Source: Plut-88900 sp963668115
GTDB lineage: Bacteria > Chloroflexota > Dehalococcoidia > Plut-88900
Direction: 5' to 3'
Length of the DNA stretch: 64,000 bases
Assembly: GCA_963668115.1 (NCBI GenBank)
Contig: OY764147.1
Span: 62,001-126,000 of the forward strand
This document shows positions 57,216-64,000 of the stretch, piece after piece. How positions within the stretch are numbered: the first letter of the stretch is position 1; each line of letters begins with the position of its first letter. Below the pieces are notes generated by a model, which saw nothing but the letters and a program-made list of their open reading frames with translations, was not told where the DNA came from and searched no databases. The position numbers and the translations under genes are program-made.

Positions 57216-58541
57216 TTGATTATGGCTGAAAGCACCAGCACACCGACCGACAAGCTCCCGCAGCCCGCTTTTCTACGGGTGGCTCATCGTGGGTGTGTGC
57301 CTGCTAATCAACTTCGTATCCTTGGGGGGTCGGAGCAGCTTTACCGTTTTCATTTGCCGATGGAGGCGGACTTTGGGTGGGACCGGGGAGCGATCTCGCT
57401 GGCGGCTTCGATAGGGCTGCTGGTCAACGGGTTCACGCAGCCGTTCCTGGGTCGGGTCTATGACCGATACGGGGCCCGGAAAGTAGTGATACCCAGCCTG
57501 CTTGTTCTGGGCGTATCGATGGTGCTGCTGATGCAGACCTTCCACCTGGTATTCCTGATCGCGATGTACGGCATCGTGCAAGCCGTGGCGACGAGCGGGG
57601 CAGGAGACCCGATAACGGGGGCGATGCTGGCGAAGTGGTTCCGGAGGCATCGGGCGACGGTGCTGGGGATCAGCATGGCGGGCGCATCCATTGGCGGGAT
57701 GCTGCTGGTGCCGTTCACGAAGTACTTGATAGATGCGACTCACTGGCGGACCGCTTGGGTAGTTCTTGGCGTATTGGTGCTGGCATTTGCCTTGCCGGCG
57801 GCTTTCTTCATTTTCAGGGAGAGCCCCGATAAGATGGGCCTCCAACCCGACGGAGATGCGGAGCCGGTGCGGGAGGTCGGGCGGAGCAGGAAGGCATCGG
57901 GGGATCAGGCCAAGGGGCCACTGGAGACGGAGTCCTGGAGGAGGGCGCTAAGGTCGGCGCCGATCTGGCAGATGTGCGGGGCGTATTTCGTGTGTGGGGC
58001 GACCACGGCGATCATGGGGACTCACTTCGTGCCATACGCGGTTGACAAGGGAGTCACCGAATCCACAGCGGCGCTGGCCTTCGGAATAATGAACGGGTTG
58101 AACATATTCGGGCTGGTGGGGATAAGCCTGATCTCGGACAAGATGGGTCGGAAGAACCTGCTGGCGTTGGTATATGCGACGAGGGGGCTGGGTTACGCAG
58201 CACTGCTGTTGCTGCCGGGAGGATGGGGGATCTGGACGTTCGTGGGGATTGGGGGCTTTTCATGGTGGGCGACCGCACCGCTGACGACTTCACTGACCGC
58301 AGACGTTTACGGGCTGAGGAGCCTGGGAACCATGAACAGCATCGCTTTCCTGGCCCACCAGATAGGCAGTGCGGCGGCGGTGCAGTTTGGTGGAGAGATG
58401 AGGGATCTGACCGGAAGCTATTTCATCCCCTTCGCAATGGTCGGGCTGATGCTGATTCCAGCGGCACTGTCCTCCTTCACAATACGGGAAAAGAAGTACT
58501 CGATCAGGTACCAGGAGCCCGAGCCAGCGCTGGCCTCCTAA
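57216..58541 (+). CDS. MFS transporter with two compensating single-base frame slips near the start
   Basis: About 441 aa as read. The first membrane helix does not read as one in this frame. In another frame bases 57271-57351 give FYGWLIVGVCLLINFVSLGG and SSFTVF, the standard helix 1 of these carriers. An extra T in the TTTT run at 57269-57272 and a missing T near 57353-57355 would explain the two slips. From MEADFGWDRGAISLAA onward the chain is a normal MFS protein of 11 more helices. Either an assembly error in T-runs or a real double mutation. Cargo unknown. Confidence 0.75.
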   Translation: MIMAESTSTPTDKLPQPAFLRVAHRGCVPANQLRILGGSEQLYRFHLPMEADFGWDRGAISLAASIGLLVNGFTQPFLGRVYDRYGARKVVIPSLLVLGVSMVLLMQTFHLVFLIAMYGIVQAVATSGAGDPITGAMLAKWFRRHRATVLGISMAGASIGGMLLVPFTKYLIDATHWRTAWVVLGVLVLAFALPAAFFIFRESPDKMGLQPDGDAEPVREVGRSRKASGDQAKGPLETESWRRALRSAPIWQMCGAYFVCGATTAIMGTHFVPYAVDKGVTESTAALAFGIMNGLNIFGLVGISLISDKMGRKNLLALVYATRGLGYAALLLLPGGWGIWTFVGIGGFSWWATAPLTTSLTADVYGLRSLGTMNSIAFLAHQIGSAAAVQFGGEMRDLTGSYFIPFAMVGLMLIPAALSSFTIREKKYSIRYQEPEPALAS

Positions 58542-58556
58542 CGGAAAGACTCGACC

Positions 58557-58757
58557 TTGATTCCAATCATCACGGCCCACCATGAAGGGGCCATAGACCC
58601 TGACCTTCTGGACGCCATCATGCATCGAATCGACACGATGTTCGGTGTTGACGGGTGGGCGGCGGTGCTGATACTGGGGGCGTTGATCCTGCTTATCCCT
58701 GTATCCCTGTTGACCGTTTACGTTTACTACCGGTACAGGCTGGGGGGTCGGGGGTAG
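58557..58757 (+). CDS. Small membrane protein
   Basis: 66 aa from TTG 58557, start uncertain. One hydrophobic helix (about 33-56) with a basic C-terminal tail (YYRYRLGGRG). Follows the MFS gene by 15 bases in the same direction. May be a carrier-associated small protein; unknown. Confidence 0.45.
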   Translation: MIPIITAHHEGAIDPDLLDAIMHRIDTMFGVDGWAAVLILGALILLIPVSLLTVYVYYRYRLGGRG

Positions 58758-58779
58758 GGCCTGTCAGAAGAGACTGTTG

Positions 58780-58785
58780 TAGAAT
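58780..58785 (+). promoter_or_regulatory. Putative -10 element (TAGAAT)
   Basis: TAGAAT, 39 bases upstream of the thioesterase ATG. No clear -35. Confidence 0.3.
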
Positions 58786-58824
58786 AGCCATCCGGCAAAT
58801 CACCCGGAAAGGGAATGGAAAACC

Positions 58825-59193
58825 ATGGATTTGAGCGCACTTCAACCCGGCCAGAGCGCCGAGCAAATAGTGACTGTGACCAAAGACTTGACCACCAACC
58901 GCACTGGCAAGGAAGGCGCGGATGTTCTTTCGACGCCGGCAATGCTGGGGTTGATGGAAGACACGAGCATCAAGGCCACGGACCACCTGCTGCCCAACGG
59001 GTTCACCACCGTGGGGTTCGCGGTGGACAGGCTCAGGCACATTGCGCCCACTTCCGTCGGGGGGAAGGTGACGGTGAAATCGGAGTTGACGGAGGTGGAC
59101 AATAACAAGCTGACGTATTCGATAGAGGCGTACGAGGGAGACAAGAAGATCGGGGTTGCTTCGCACCGTCGGGCGGTCATATCCGCAGACTAG
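58825..59193 (+). CDS. Hotdog-fold thioesterase, fluoroacetyl-CoA thioesterase (FlK)-like
   Basis: 122 aa. The candidate triad T37, E45 and H72 (LSTPAMLGLMED, RLRHIAPT) has nearly the spacing of FlK Thr42, Glu50, His76. The C-terminal HRRAVI (114-119) is also typical of FlK relatives. FlK hydrolyses fluoroacetyl-CoA; most homologues act on other acyl-CoAs. It precedes the split TPP decarboxylase by 23 bases. Substrate not known. Confidence 0.8.
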   Translation: MDLSALQPGQSAEQIVTVTKDLTTNRTGKEGADVLSTPAMLGLMEDTSIKATDHLLPNGFTTVGFAVDRLRHIAPTSVGGKVTVKSELTEVDNNKLTYSIEAYEGDKKIGVASHRRAVISAD

Positions 59194-59216
59194 GGCACAG
59201 GGCGAATAGGGAAACC

Positions 59217-59726
59217 ATGACCACTAGCGAAAAGACCCTAACCCCGACCTCGATCCTGGATGAGCTGAAGAAGCTGGGGGTGAGCCACATAGTGTGGCTT
59301 CCCGACACGGAGAGCCGATTCCTCTACGATGCGGTGGCGTCGGACCCGGACATAAAGTTGGTTCCGGTCTGCCGCGAGGGTGAGGCGATTCCCATAGCGA
59401 TGGGCCTGATCCTGGCGGGGCAGAAGCCGGTGTGCATGATCCAGAGCACGGGGTTTTACGAATCGGGGGATGCGGTGAGGGGGCTGGCGCTGGACGTGGG
59501 GCTTCCGCTGCTGATATTCATCGGGTACCGGGGGTTCAAGCGGGAGGGGCCGATTGTTGACACGGCGGCGACGTACCTGGAACCAATCCTCGGGGCGTGG
59601 GGGATGGAGTACCACCTGGTGGAGACTGATGAGGATGTGGATAGAATATCGTTGGCGTACGCCGAGACGCAGGAGGAGTCGAAGCCCGTGGCAGTATTGA
59701 TTGGAGCGGAGTACCAGCAAGGATGA
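59217..59726 (+). CDS. TPP-dependent decarboxylase, alpha (PYR) subunit, sulfopyruvate/phosphonopyruvate type
   Basis: 169 aa. Resembles ComD, the N-terminal half of sulfopyruvate decarboxylase: LGVSHIVWLPDTESRFLYD, then CREGEAIPIAMGLILAG with the Glu that activates TPP, and IQSTGFYESGDA. It overlaps the beta subunit gene by four bases (ATGA). It may decarboxylate sulfopyruvate to sulfoacetaldehyde or phosphonopyruvate to phosphonoacetaldehyde. Direct substrate evidence is absent. Confidence 0.82.
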   Translation: MTTSEKTLTPTSILDELKKLGVSHIVWLPDTESRFLYDAVASDPDIKLVPVCREGEAIPIAMGLILAGQKPVCMIQSTGFYESGDAVRGLALDVGLPLLIFIGYRGFKREGPIVDTAATYLEPILGAWGMEYHLVETDEDVDRISLAYAETQEESKPVAVLIGAEYQQG

Positions 59727-60298
59727 TACCCGGAATAGAAGCGCTCAAGGTGATTTCCCGGAACCAGGGGGACTCGGTGGTAATAACCACGGAGACTCCC
59801 TACACGGTCTGGGACTCGATATCGGACAGGCAGGAATTTCACCTGCCGTTGATAAATTCGATGAGCAAGGCGTCGTCGATAGGGCTCGGGTTGGCGTTGG
59901 GCAGGCCGGACCTGAAGGTGCAGGTTGTGGACTCGGACGGGAGCCTGCTGATGAATCTCGGGTCCCTGGTGACGATAGCGAACATGGCGCCGGAGAACTT
60001 CATCCACTTCGTATACCAGAACAATGTTTACGGATTGAGCGGCGCTCAGCCTTTGCCGGGTGTGGGGAAGTTCTCATTCACCGGAATGGCAAAGGCGGCG
60101 GGATACGCCAATGTGTTTGAGTTTGACGAGTTGGAAGAGTTTGCCCTGGGACTGCCGGAAATCCTGGAGAAGCCGGGCCCGACGCTGGTCTGCCTTATGG
60201 TGGAAGACTCGGGGCCCAAGCCGAAAATAACGGCCCGAATGACCAAGCATGCCTATCCCGAGGTGCGGGACGCCATTGCCCGCACTCCCAAGGGGTAG
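59723..60298 (+). CDS. TPP-dependent decarboxylase, beta (PP) subunit, sulfopyruvate/phosphonopyruvate type
   Basis: 191 aa. Resembles ComE: DSDGSLLMNLGSLVTIANM is the TPP/Mg motif ending in VYQNNVYGLSG. Coupled to the alpha gene by four bases. Fits the split form of the ComDE/Ppd family, while fused forms are common in other bacteria. The upstream thioesterase and MFS gene may form an uptake-to-oxidation unit for organosulfonates or phosphonates, by inference. Confidence 0.83.
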   Translation: MIPGIEALKVISRNQGDSVVITTETPYTVWDSISDRQEFHLPLINSMSKASSIGLGLALGRPDLKVQVVDSDGSLLMNLGSLVTIANMAPENFIHFVYQNNVYGLSGAQPLPGVGKFSFTGMAKAAGYANVFEFDELEEFALGLPEILEKPGPTLVCLMVEDSGPKPKITARMTKHAYPEVRDAIARTPKG

Positions 60299-60461
60299 GT
60301 ACGAACAGGGAGTCGGGGGAGATTGGAAGTATTTGCGTAGGTGCTGTTGAGCATATCGTGGCGTGATGCTTTCAACGTATCTTGCAAATCAAGGTCCTAC
60401 GGTGGTATATTTGAGCTTAGCCACTTTGTAAAAAAATTAACAATGTGGAGGGGAGCGAGAG

Positions 60462-60671
60462 GTGTCTGAATCATTTCCCACATGCCAGGCCTGCAACAGC
60501 GGAGACTTGCTGCCGCTATCGGACTTCGGTGGCCAGGGGGCCTCGATAAGATACAAGGCTTGGGTGTGCAGTAACCCAAAGTGCGGCTATAACCTGAAGA
60601 TCCGAAACGGCGACGTTTTCATAAACGAGCCAATCGGGAGCGGCGTGGGCCACATGCCCAGAGTCCGCTAG
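60462..60671 (+). CDS. Small zinc-ribbon-like protein
   Basis: 69 aa from GTG 60462 with GGAGGGGAG upstream. Two Cys pairs, CQAC near 7-10 and CSNPKC near 35-40, with an intervening stretch that reads SDFGGQGASIRYKAW. Likely a single zinc ribbon. Unknown role; compare the 39-aa protein at 32535. Confidence 0.6.
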   Translation: MSESFPTCQACNSGDLLPLSDFGGQGASIRYKAWVCSNPKCGYNLKIRNGDVFINEPIGSGVGHMPRVR

Positions 60672-60910
60672 ATCTTCTTTCACCACAGCGAGAAACGAAA
60701 CCCCCAGCTGTCGGGGGTCGGTGTGGCGGGGACGGGGACCCGGTTGGCAGGATATTCCTAACACCCAGGCCTCGGTACTATCGCGCTGTAAAGGCCGTTT
60801 GGTACGGACTCGGGCGAATGCCAGCGAGCGAGACGAAAGGCGCCTGGTCCGGTTGGCGGTGAGAGAAGGCGTGTGCTAACATCTCGCCGAACTTTAGGAG
60901 GAAAAGGCCG

Positions 60911-61207
60911 TTGGACCTGCTTGTCATAGGAACTATCAGGGACATAGTCCTAATAGTCTTCTTCGGGCTTGGGACGCTGCTGGTAGTAATCCTGATCCTG
61001 ATAGCCTTCCTGCTGTACCGCAAGATGGGGGGGCTGTTAGACGCCCTGAAGGGAAACTTGGAAAATACCCGGGTGACCCTGGGAAACGTCGCCGCGTCGT
61101 CGACGATGATAACGGATGCGCTGATCAGGCCCCTCATCAAGGCGTGGGGTGTGGCTGCCGGGGCCAAGAAGGCGATATCTTTCCTCAGTAAATTCTCCGA
61201 CAAGTAG
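60911..61207 (+). CDS. Small membrane protein, single-helix with coil
   Basis: 98 aa from TTG 60911, AGGAGG at 8 bases upstream. One membrane helix (about 10-36), then a coil-forming region with LENTRVTLGNVAASSTMI, similar in plan to DUF948 proteins. Follows a -10-like TAACAT. First of a pair with the gene at 61287; both look envelope-associated. Confidence 0.6.
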   Translation: MDLLVIGTIRDIVLIVFFGLGTLLVVILILIAFLLYRKMGGLLDALKGNLENTRVTLGNVAASSTMITDALIRPLIKAWGVAAGAKKAISFLSKFSDK

Positions 61208-61286
61208 AATCAAGCCGGGGCGCTGGCGGCCTATAGGTCGGGCGAGAGATTCCGGTGATACCCCCAATGGAGAAGGAGTTGCAGCC

Positions 61287-61544
61287 GTGTTTGCATTTAT
61301 TCTCGGGTTTCTGATGGGAGGGGCGGCGGGAGCGGCGATAGTGCTGGCCACGTCACCTCAATTCCAATACCAGGGAGGGACCGAGCAGTCCAACGGCTCT
61401 TCGGGGGAGGACGCCCAGACGGAATTCAAAGACAAGCTCGAAGAAGCATTCGAGGAAGGGCAAAGGGCGGCGGAAGAGAAGATTGCAGAGCTTGACGAGA
61501 TGGTGAAACGGCTGAGGGGCCCCGGGGCGAAACAAGAGGAATGA
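61287..61544 (+). CDS. YtxH-like small membrane protein
   Basis: 85 aa from GTG 61287, which has GAAGGAG 9 bases upstream. A Gly-rich membrane helix FILGFLMGGAAGAAIVL at the start, then a long acidic coiled coil (about 38-78). Same direction and 79 bases downstream of the coil protein at 60911. Function unknown; YtxH proteins are stress-associated. Confidence 0.65.
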   Translation: MFAFILGFLMGGAAGAAIVLATSPQFQYQGGTEQSNGSSGEDAQTEFKDKLEEAFEEGQRAAEEKIAELDEMVKRLRGPGAKQEE

Positions 61545-61585
61545 GACGGGACGGGAGAAGGGCTGCGGATGGTCAGGATGTCGGG

Positions 61586-62413
61586 TTATGAGACGAAACG
61601 GGGGTAGGACCCGAATACTCTGAGCATGGACGATATTTCGGCTATCCGGTCAAGGGCTTCACTCACGGGCGGATCGTGGCGGTGGCCGAATAGGTCGACG
61701 AGGAAGATGTAGCGGCCGAGGATGTCCTTGGAGGGTCGGGACTCAATTTTCCCGAGGTTGATGTTTCGGCTGGCAAATTCTCCGAGGACCTCGACCAGGA
61801 TCCCAGGCCTATCGTCATCGAAGGAGAAGCATAGGGAAGTGCGGTCGGCGCCGGTGGGTGGGTGATCCTCGGCGGCAAGGACGACGAATCGGGTGACGTT
61901 GGTCGTTGTCTCCTGAATGTCTGAAGCAAGGACGTGGACGCCGTAGAGGTCGGCGGCGCGCCTGGTGGCCACGGCAGCGACAGAGCCATCGCTCTTCTTG
62001 ACTTCCTCCACGCCCGCGGCGGTACTGAGGGCGGCCTCCATCTGGGCCTTTGGGAAGCACCTTTCGAGGAAACGGCGGCTCTGGGCTAGGGCCTGGGGAT
62101 GGGAATAGACGACCTTGATGTCGTTTGCCTGGGCGCCGGGCTGGACGAGGAGGCAGTGGCGGATGGGGAGTACGACCTCGTACTTGATGGCGAGGTCCGA
62201 GCCGTGGATGAGGAGGTCGAGGGTGTCGGTTACAGAGCCTTCAATGCTGTTCTCTATGGCGACGACGCCCTCTTCCACCATGCCGGATATGACGCCGGAG
62301 CCCACGGCGGAGACGGAGGGAAGCGGCACCAGCTTAGCATTAGAGTCGTAGAGGAGGGCGGCTTCCTCGGTGAAGGTACCGGGGGGGCCGAGGAAGCCGA
62401 GGCGCTTAGTCAT
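61586..62413 (-). CDS. pheA: Prephenate dehydratase
   Basis: Phenylalanine synthesis: prephenate to phenylpyruvate. 275 aa from ATG 62413, the usual length of monofunctional PheA without a chorismate mutase domain. LGFLGPPGTFTEEAAL at the start, TTNVTRFVVLA near 175 with the catalytic Thr, and a C-terminal ACT domain (about 185-270, GILVEVLGEFASRNINLGKIESRP), which binds phenylalanine. It overlaps the TrkA-type gene by eight bases. Confidence 0.95.
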   Translation of the reverse strand: MTKRLGFLGPPGTFTEEAALLYDSNAKLVPLPSVSAVGSGVISGMVEEGVVAIENSIEGSVTDTLDLLIHGSDLAIKYEVVLPIRHCLLVQPGAQANDIKVVYSHPQALAQSRRFLERCFPKAQMEAALSTAAGVEEVKKSDGSVAAVATRRAADLYGVHVLASDIQETTTNVTRFVVLAAEDHPPTGADRTSLCFSFDDDRPGILVEVLGEFASRNINLGKIESRPSKDILGRYIFLVDLFGHRHDPPVSEALDRIAEISSMLRVFGSYPRFVS

Positions 62414-63089
62414 TGGAATCAGTGGAGGGTTCGCCGGTAAAGATGGAACGAAGGGCCTCCGTTTCATTCTCCGGGGATAGGGCGATAATATTGTCGTCCT
62501 CGCTAAGGATGATGTCCGGCGCGGGCGCCCTGGCGGCGCCATTCTTGGCGATTACCAGAGTGATAAGCGCTCCGTCCGGGAGTTGCATTTCGTCCAAGCG
62601 TTTCCCTTCGATCCCGCTGTCGGGGGGGATTTTGATGGAGACTAGTTCGGCACCCGACTCCTCGACCTCAAGGAGAGGCATGACGGAGCGTTCCGGGATT
62701 TGGTGTTCTATGTTGGAGAGAACGATGTCGGTGACGCTGATGGTAACGTCCACGCCGAGCTTCTTGAAAAGGGGCTCGTTGCGGGGGTCGTTGATGGTGG
62801 AAATGGTACGGGGAACACGGAATCTGGATTTGGCTATCTGGCAGGCGGTTAAGTTGTCCTTGTCGGCGCGTGTGGTGGCGATGAGGGTGTCGGCGCGGCC
62901 TGCGCCGGCTAATTCAAGGACTGTTGCCTCGCAGCCGTCGCCACGAAGAATTACGTCTCCCAGCAGCCTTGAGAGTTCCTCTCCGCGCTCCCTGTCCCGT
63001 TCCACGATCAAGACTTCATGGGAGCGCAGCAAAAGGTCCTTGGCGAGGTTGAAGGACAGGGTGCCTCCGCCTACCAACAGAATGTACAA
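62406..63089 (-). CDS. TrkA/KtrA-type potassium-uptake regulator (RCK_N + RCK_C)
   Basis: 227 aa with an N-terminal Rossmann fold (YILLVGGGTLSFNLAKDL) that senses NAD or ATP, and a C-terminal RCK_C domain (SIKIPPDSGIEGKRLDEM). The nucleotide loop reads GGGTLSFN, which departs from the usual GxGxxG. A second gene, RCK_N only, follows at 63101. No KtrB/TrkH pore gene is in the window. Confidence 0.85.
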   Translation of the reverse strand: MYILLVGGGTLSFNLAKDLLLRSHEVLIVERDRERGEELSRLLGDVILRGDGCEATVLELAGAGRADTLIATTRADKDNLTACQIAKSRFRVPRTISTINDPRNEPLFKKLGVDVTISVTDIVLSNIEHQIPERSVMPLLEVEESGAELVSIKIPPDSGIEGKRLDEMQLPDGALITLVIAKNGAARAPAPDIILSEDDNIIALSPENETEALRSIFTGEPSTDSND

Positions 63090-63100
63090 ACTGCTCTATC

Positions 63101-63499
63101 CTATCTCTCTATGGCGTCTTTCAGGAGTTCCACCGTAACGGTTGTGGGTGTGACGGTCTCCACCCCCAAATCCCGGAACAAGTCTTTCTGGACGGGGTCA
63201 TAGACGCGACATACGACCTTTGGGACCCTGAACTGCACTTTGGCTTTCTGTGCGGCGAGGAGATTACAGGCGTCATCTTCGGTGGCGGCGATGAAGACAT
63301 CTGTATCATCAATGTCAGAGCGGACGAGGTCGTCGTCGTCCGTCCCGTCGCCGATAATAGCCTCGCCGCGAAAGCTAGGGCCAAGGAAGCGGAAGCTGTC
63401 CTCATCAATATCCAAAATAGTCACCTTGTGCCCCTCGGCGTCCAGCACGGTGCCGAGCCTTCCACCGACTCTGCCACACCCAACAATGACTATGTTCAT
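63101..63499 (-). CDS. TrkA_N (RCK_N) domain protein
   Basis: 132 aa, Rossmann domain only: NIVIVGCGRVGGRLGTVLDAEG, then IIGDGTDDDDLV and AATEDDACNLLAA. It lacks the RCK_C domain. Its start is 11 bases upstream of the second TrkA-type gene. The two together may form a mixed ring that gates a potassium channel. Confidence 0.85.
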   Translation of the reverse strand: MNIVIVGCGRVGGRLGTVLDAEGHKVTILDIDEDSFRFLGPSFRGEAIIGDGTDDDDLVRSDIDDTDVFIAATEDDACNLLAAQKAKVQFRVPKVVCRVYDPVQKDLFRDLGVETVTPTTVTVELLKDAIER

Positions 63500-63560
63500 G
63501 GTGTAGTCCTAGTGTCTTCCCAGATATTCAATAGGTAGCTCCAAGGGTCGGGAGACAAGG

Positions 63561-63995
63561 CTAACCGGCACCGTTCATGGGGCCGCGGTAGAGCCAAACG
63601 TGACATCTTGCGTTTTCCAAGACGTAGGGCGCTGCACTGCCCAGAGTAAACTCACCGTATTTTCTCTCGTATAGAGTGTTCATGACGATGAGGTCGATGC
63701 GGCGGTCTGCGGCGGCCTTTACGACGCCGAGCCCGGAATGGCGGGCCTGGACTACCTCGGTCTGGACTGAGGTGTGCTGGCCCTTAGCGAGGCTTTCCAT
63801 ATAGTCAAGGACGGCTTCCGCCTTTCGGACTTCAAGACCCATCTCCGCATCCAAGGGCAAGGAGCGCGGCACCTCTATTACATAGAGGACGAAGACGGTA
63901 CCCTTGCTTTCCTGGGCGAACCTGCAAGCGAGGGCTACGGCTTCTTCGTCGGCGGTATTGCCATCCACGGCCACCATAATACGTCTGTAGATCAT
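63561..63995 (-). CDS. Universal stress protein (UspA family)
   Basis: 144 aa. IMVAVDGNTADEEAVALA at the start, and a C-terminal NTLYERKYGEFTLGSAAPYVLENA in place of the usual G-2x-G-9x-GS nucleotide motif. Probably cytoplasmic, dimeric. It is the first gene of the leftward group UspA-TrkA_N-TrkA-pheA. It may respond to membrane or potassium stress, by position. Confidence 0.85.
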   Translation of the reverse strand: MIYRRIMVAVDGNTADEEAVALACRFAQESKGTVFVLYVIEVPRSLPLDAEMGLEVRKAEAVLDYMESLAKGQHTSVQTEVVQARHSGLGVVKAAADRRIDLIVMNTLYERKYGEFTLGSAAPYVLENARCHVWLYRGPMNGAG

Positions 63996-64000
63996 TGCTT

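Overview
The window looks like a chromosomal stretch of a free-living, compact, high-GC bacterium. The mixture of housekeeping genes with many paralogous flavin enzymes (FAD-dependent DAO/LhgO-type oxidases, luciferase-like monooxygenases), a Rieske oxygenase, an enolase-superfamily enzyme, VOC and ABM proteins and MFS carriers resembles what is reported for the SAR202 / Dehalococcoidia branch of Chloroflexota. That placement is an inference from gene content; there is no 16S or 23S gene here to test it.

Layout: 0-5.6 kb, dnaJ end, prmA, then a leftward plsY-der-argF-fur-ABM group. 5.6-9.1 kb, a promoter-led 2-oxoacid dehydrogenase operon (E1 alpha, E1 beta, E2). 9.1-16.4 kb, a DNA-binding protein, a thiol-dioxygenase-like cupin with a four-domain rhodanese, an enolase-superfamily enzyme, an M24 peptidase and a Rieske oxygenase. 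16.4-17.1 kb, a GC-poor orphan nuclease-like gene. 17.1-28.1 kb, two LhgO-like oxidases, two MFS carriers, a D-amino-acid-oxidase-like enzyme, a MOSC protein, an LLM monooxygenase and a DsbA/FrnE-like gene whose redox motif carries an in-frame TGA. 28.1-37.1 kb, hisH-hisA, small cupin/ABM/DUF2442 proteins, an oxidoreductase, a GHKL ATPase behind a palindromic promoter, a 2-hydroxyacid dehydrogenase and an aminotransferase. 37.2-40.1 kb, a TPP riboswitch with terminator followed by thiG, a lipoprotein, a ThiO-like oxidase and thiS. 40.1-49.1 kb, an unknown gene pair, more FAD/LLM enzymes, threonine aldolase, tandem VOC proteins, a lipoprotein, a repeat-built acidic protein and an amidohydrolase. 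49.2-64 kb, DapA-family aldolase, RidA, HigBA, aconitase, class III aminotransferase, a stand-alone 5S rRNA gene, a methyltransferase, an MFS carrier, a FlK-like thioesterase with a split TPP decarboxylase, prephenate dehydratase, two TrkA-type proteins and UspA.

Two features of chromosome scale stand out. The + strand is C-rich on both coding orientations up to about 49.1 kb and G-rich after about 49.6 kb, and two dispersed repeat families flip orientation across the same boundary. This is what a replication origin, an inversion end or an assembly join would give. Second, four convergent gene pairs share exactly four bases at interleaved stop codons, a sign of strong compaction.

The best candidate for something new is the DsbA/FrnE-like gene at 23776-24414: a strong ribosome site, an ATG, thirteen sense codons, TGA exactly where the first cysteine of CxxC belongs, then an open frame, with a SECIS-like hairpin at a plausible distance. 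It is either a selenoprotein (UPWC) or a very recent nonsense mutation. Other leads are the orphan GHKL ATPase with its palindromic operator, the dioxygenase-rhodanese pair, the FlK-like thioesterase with ComDE-like subunits, and the GC-poor PD-(D/E)XK gene.
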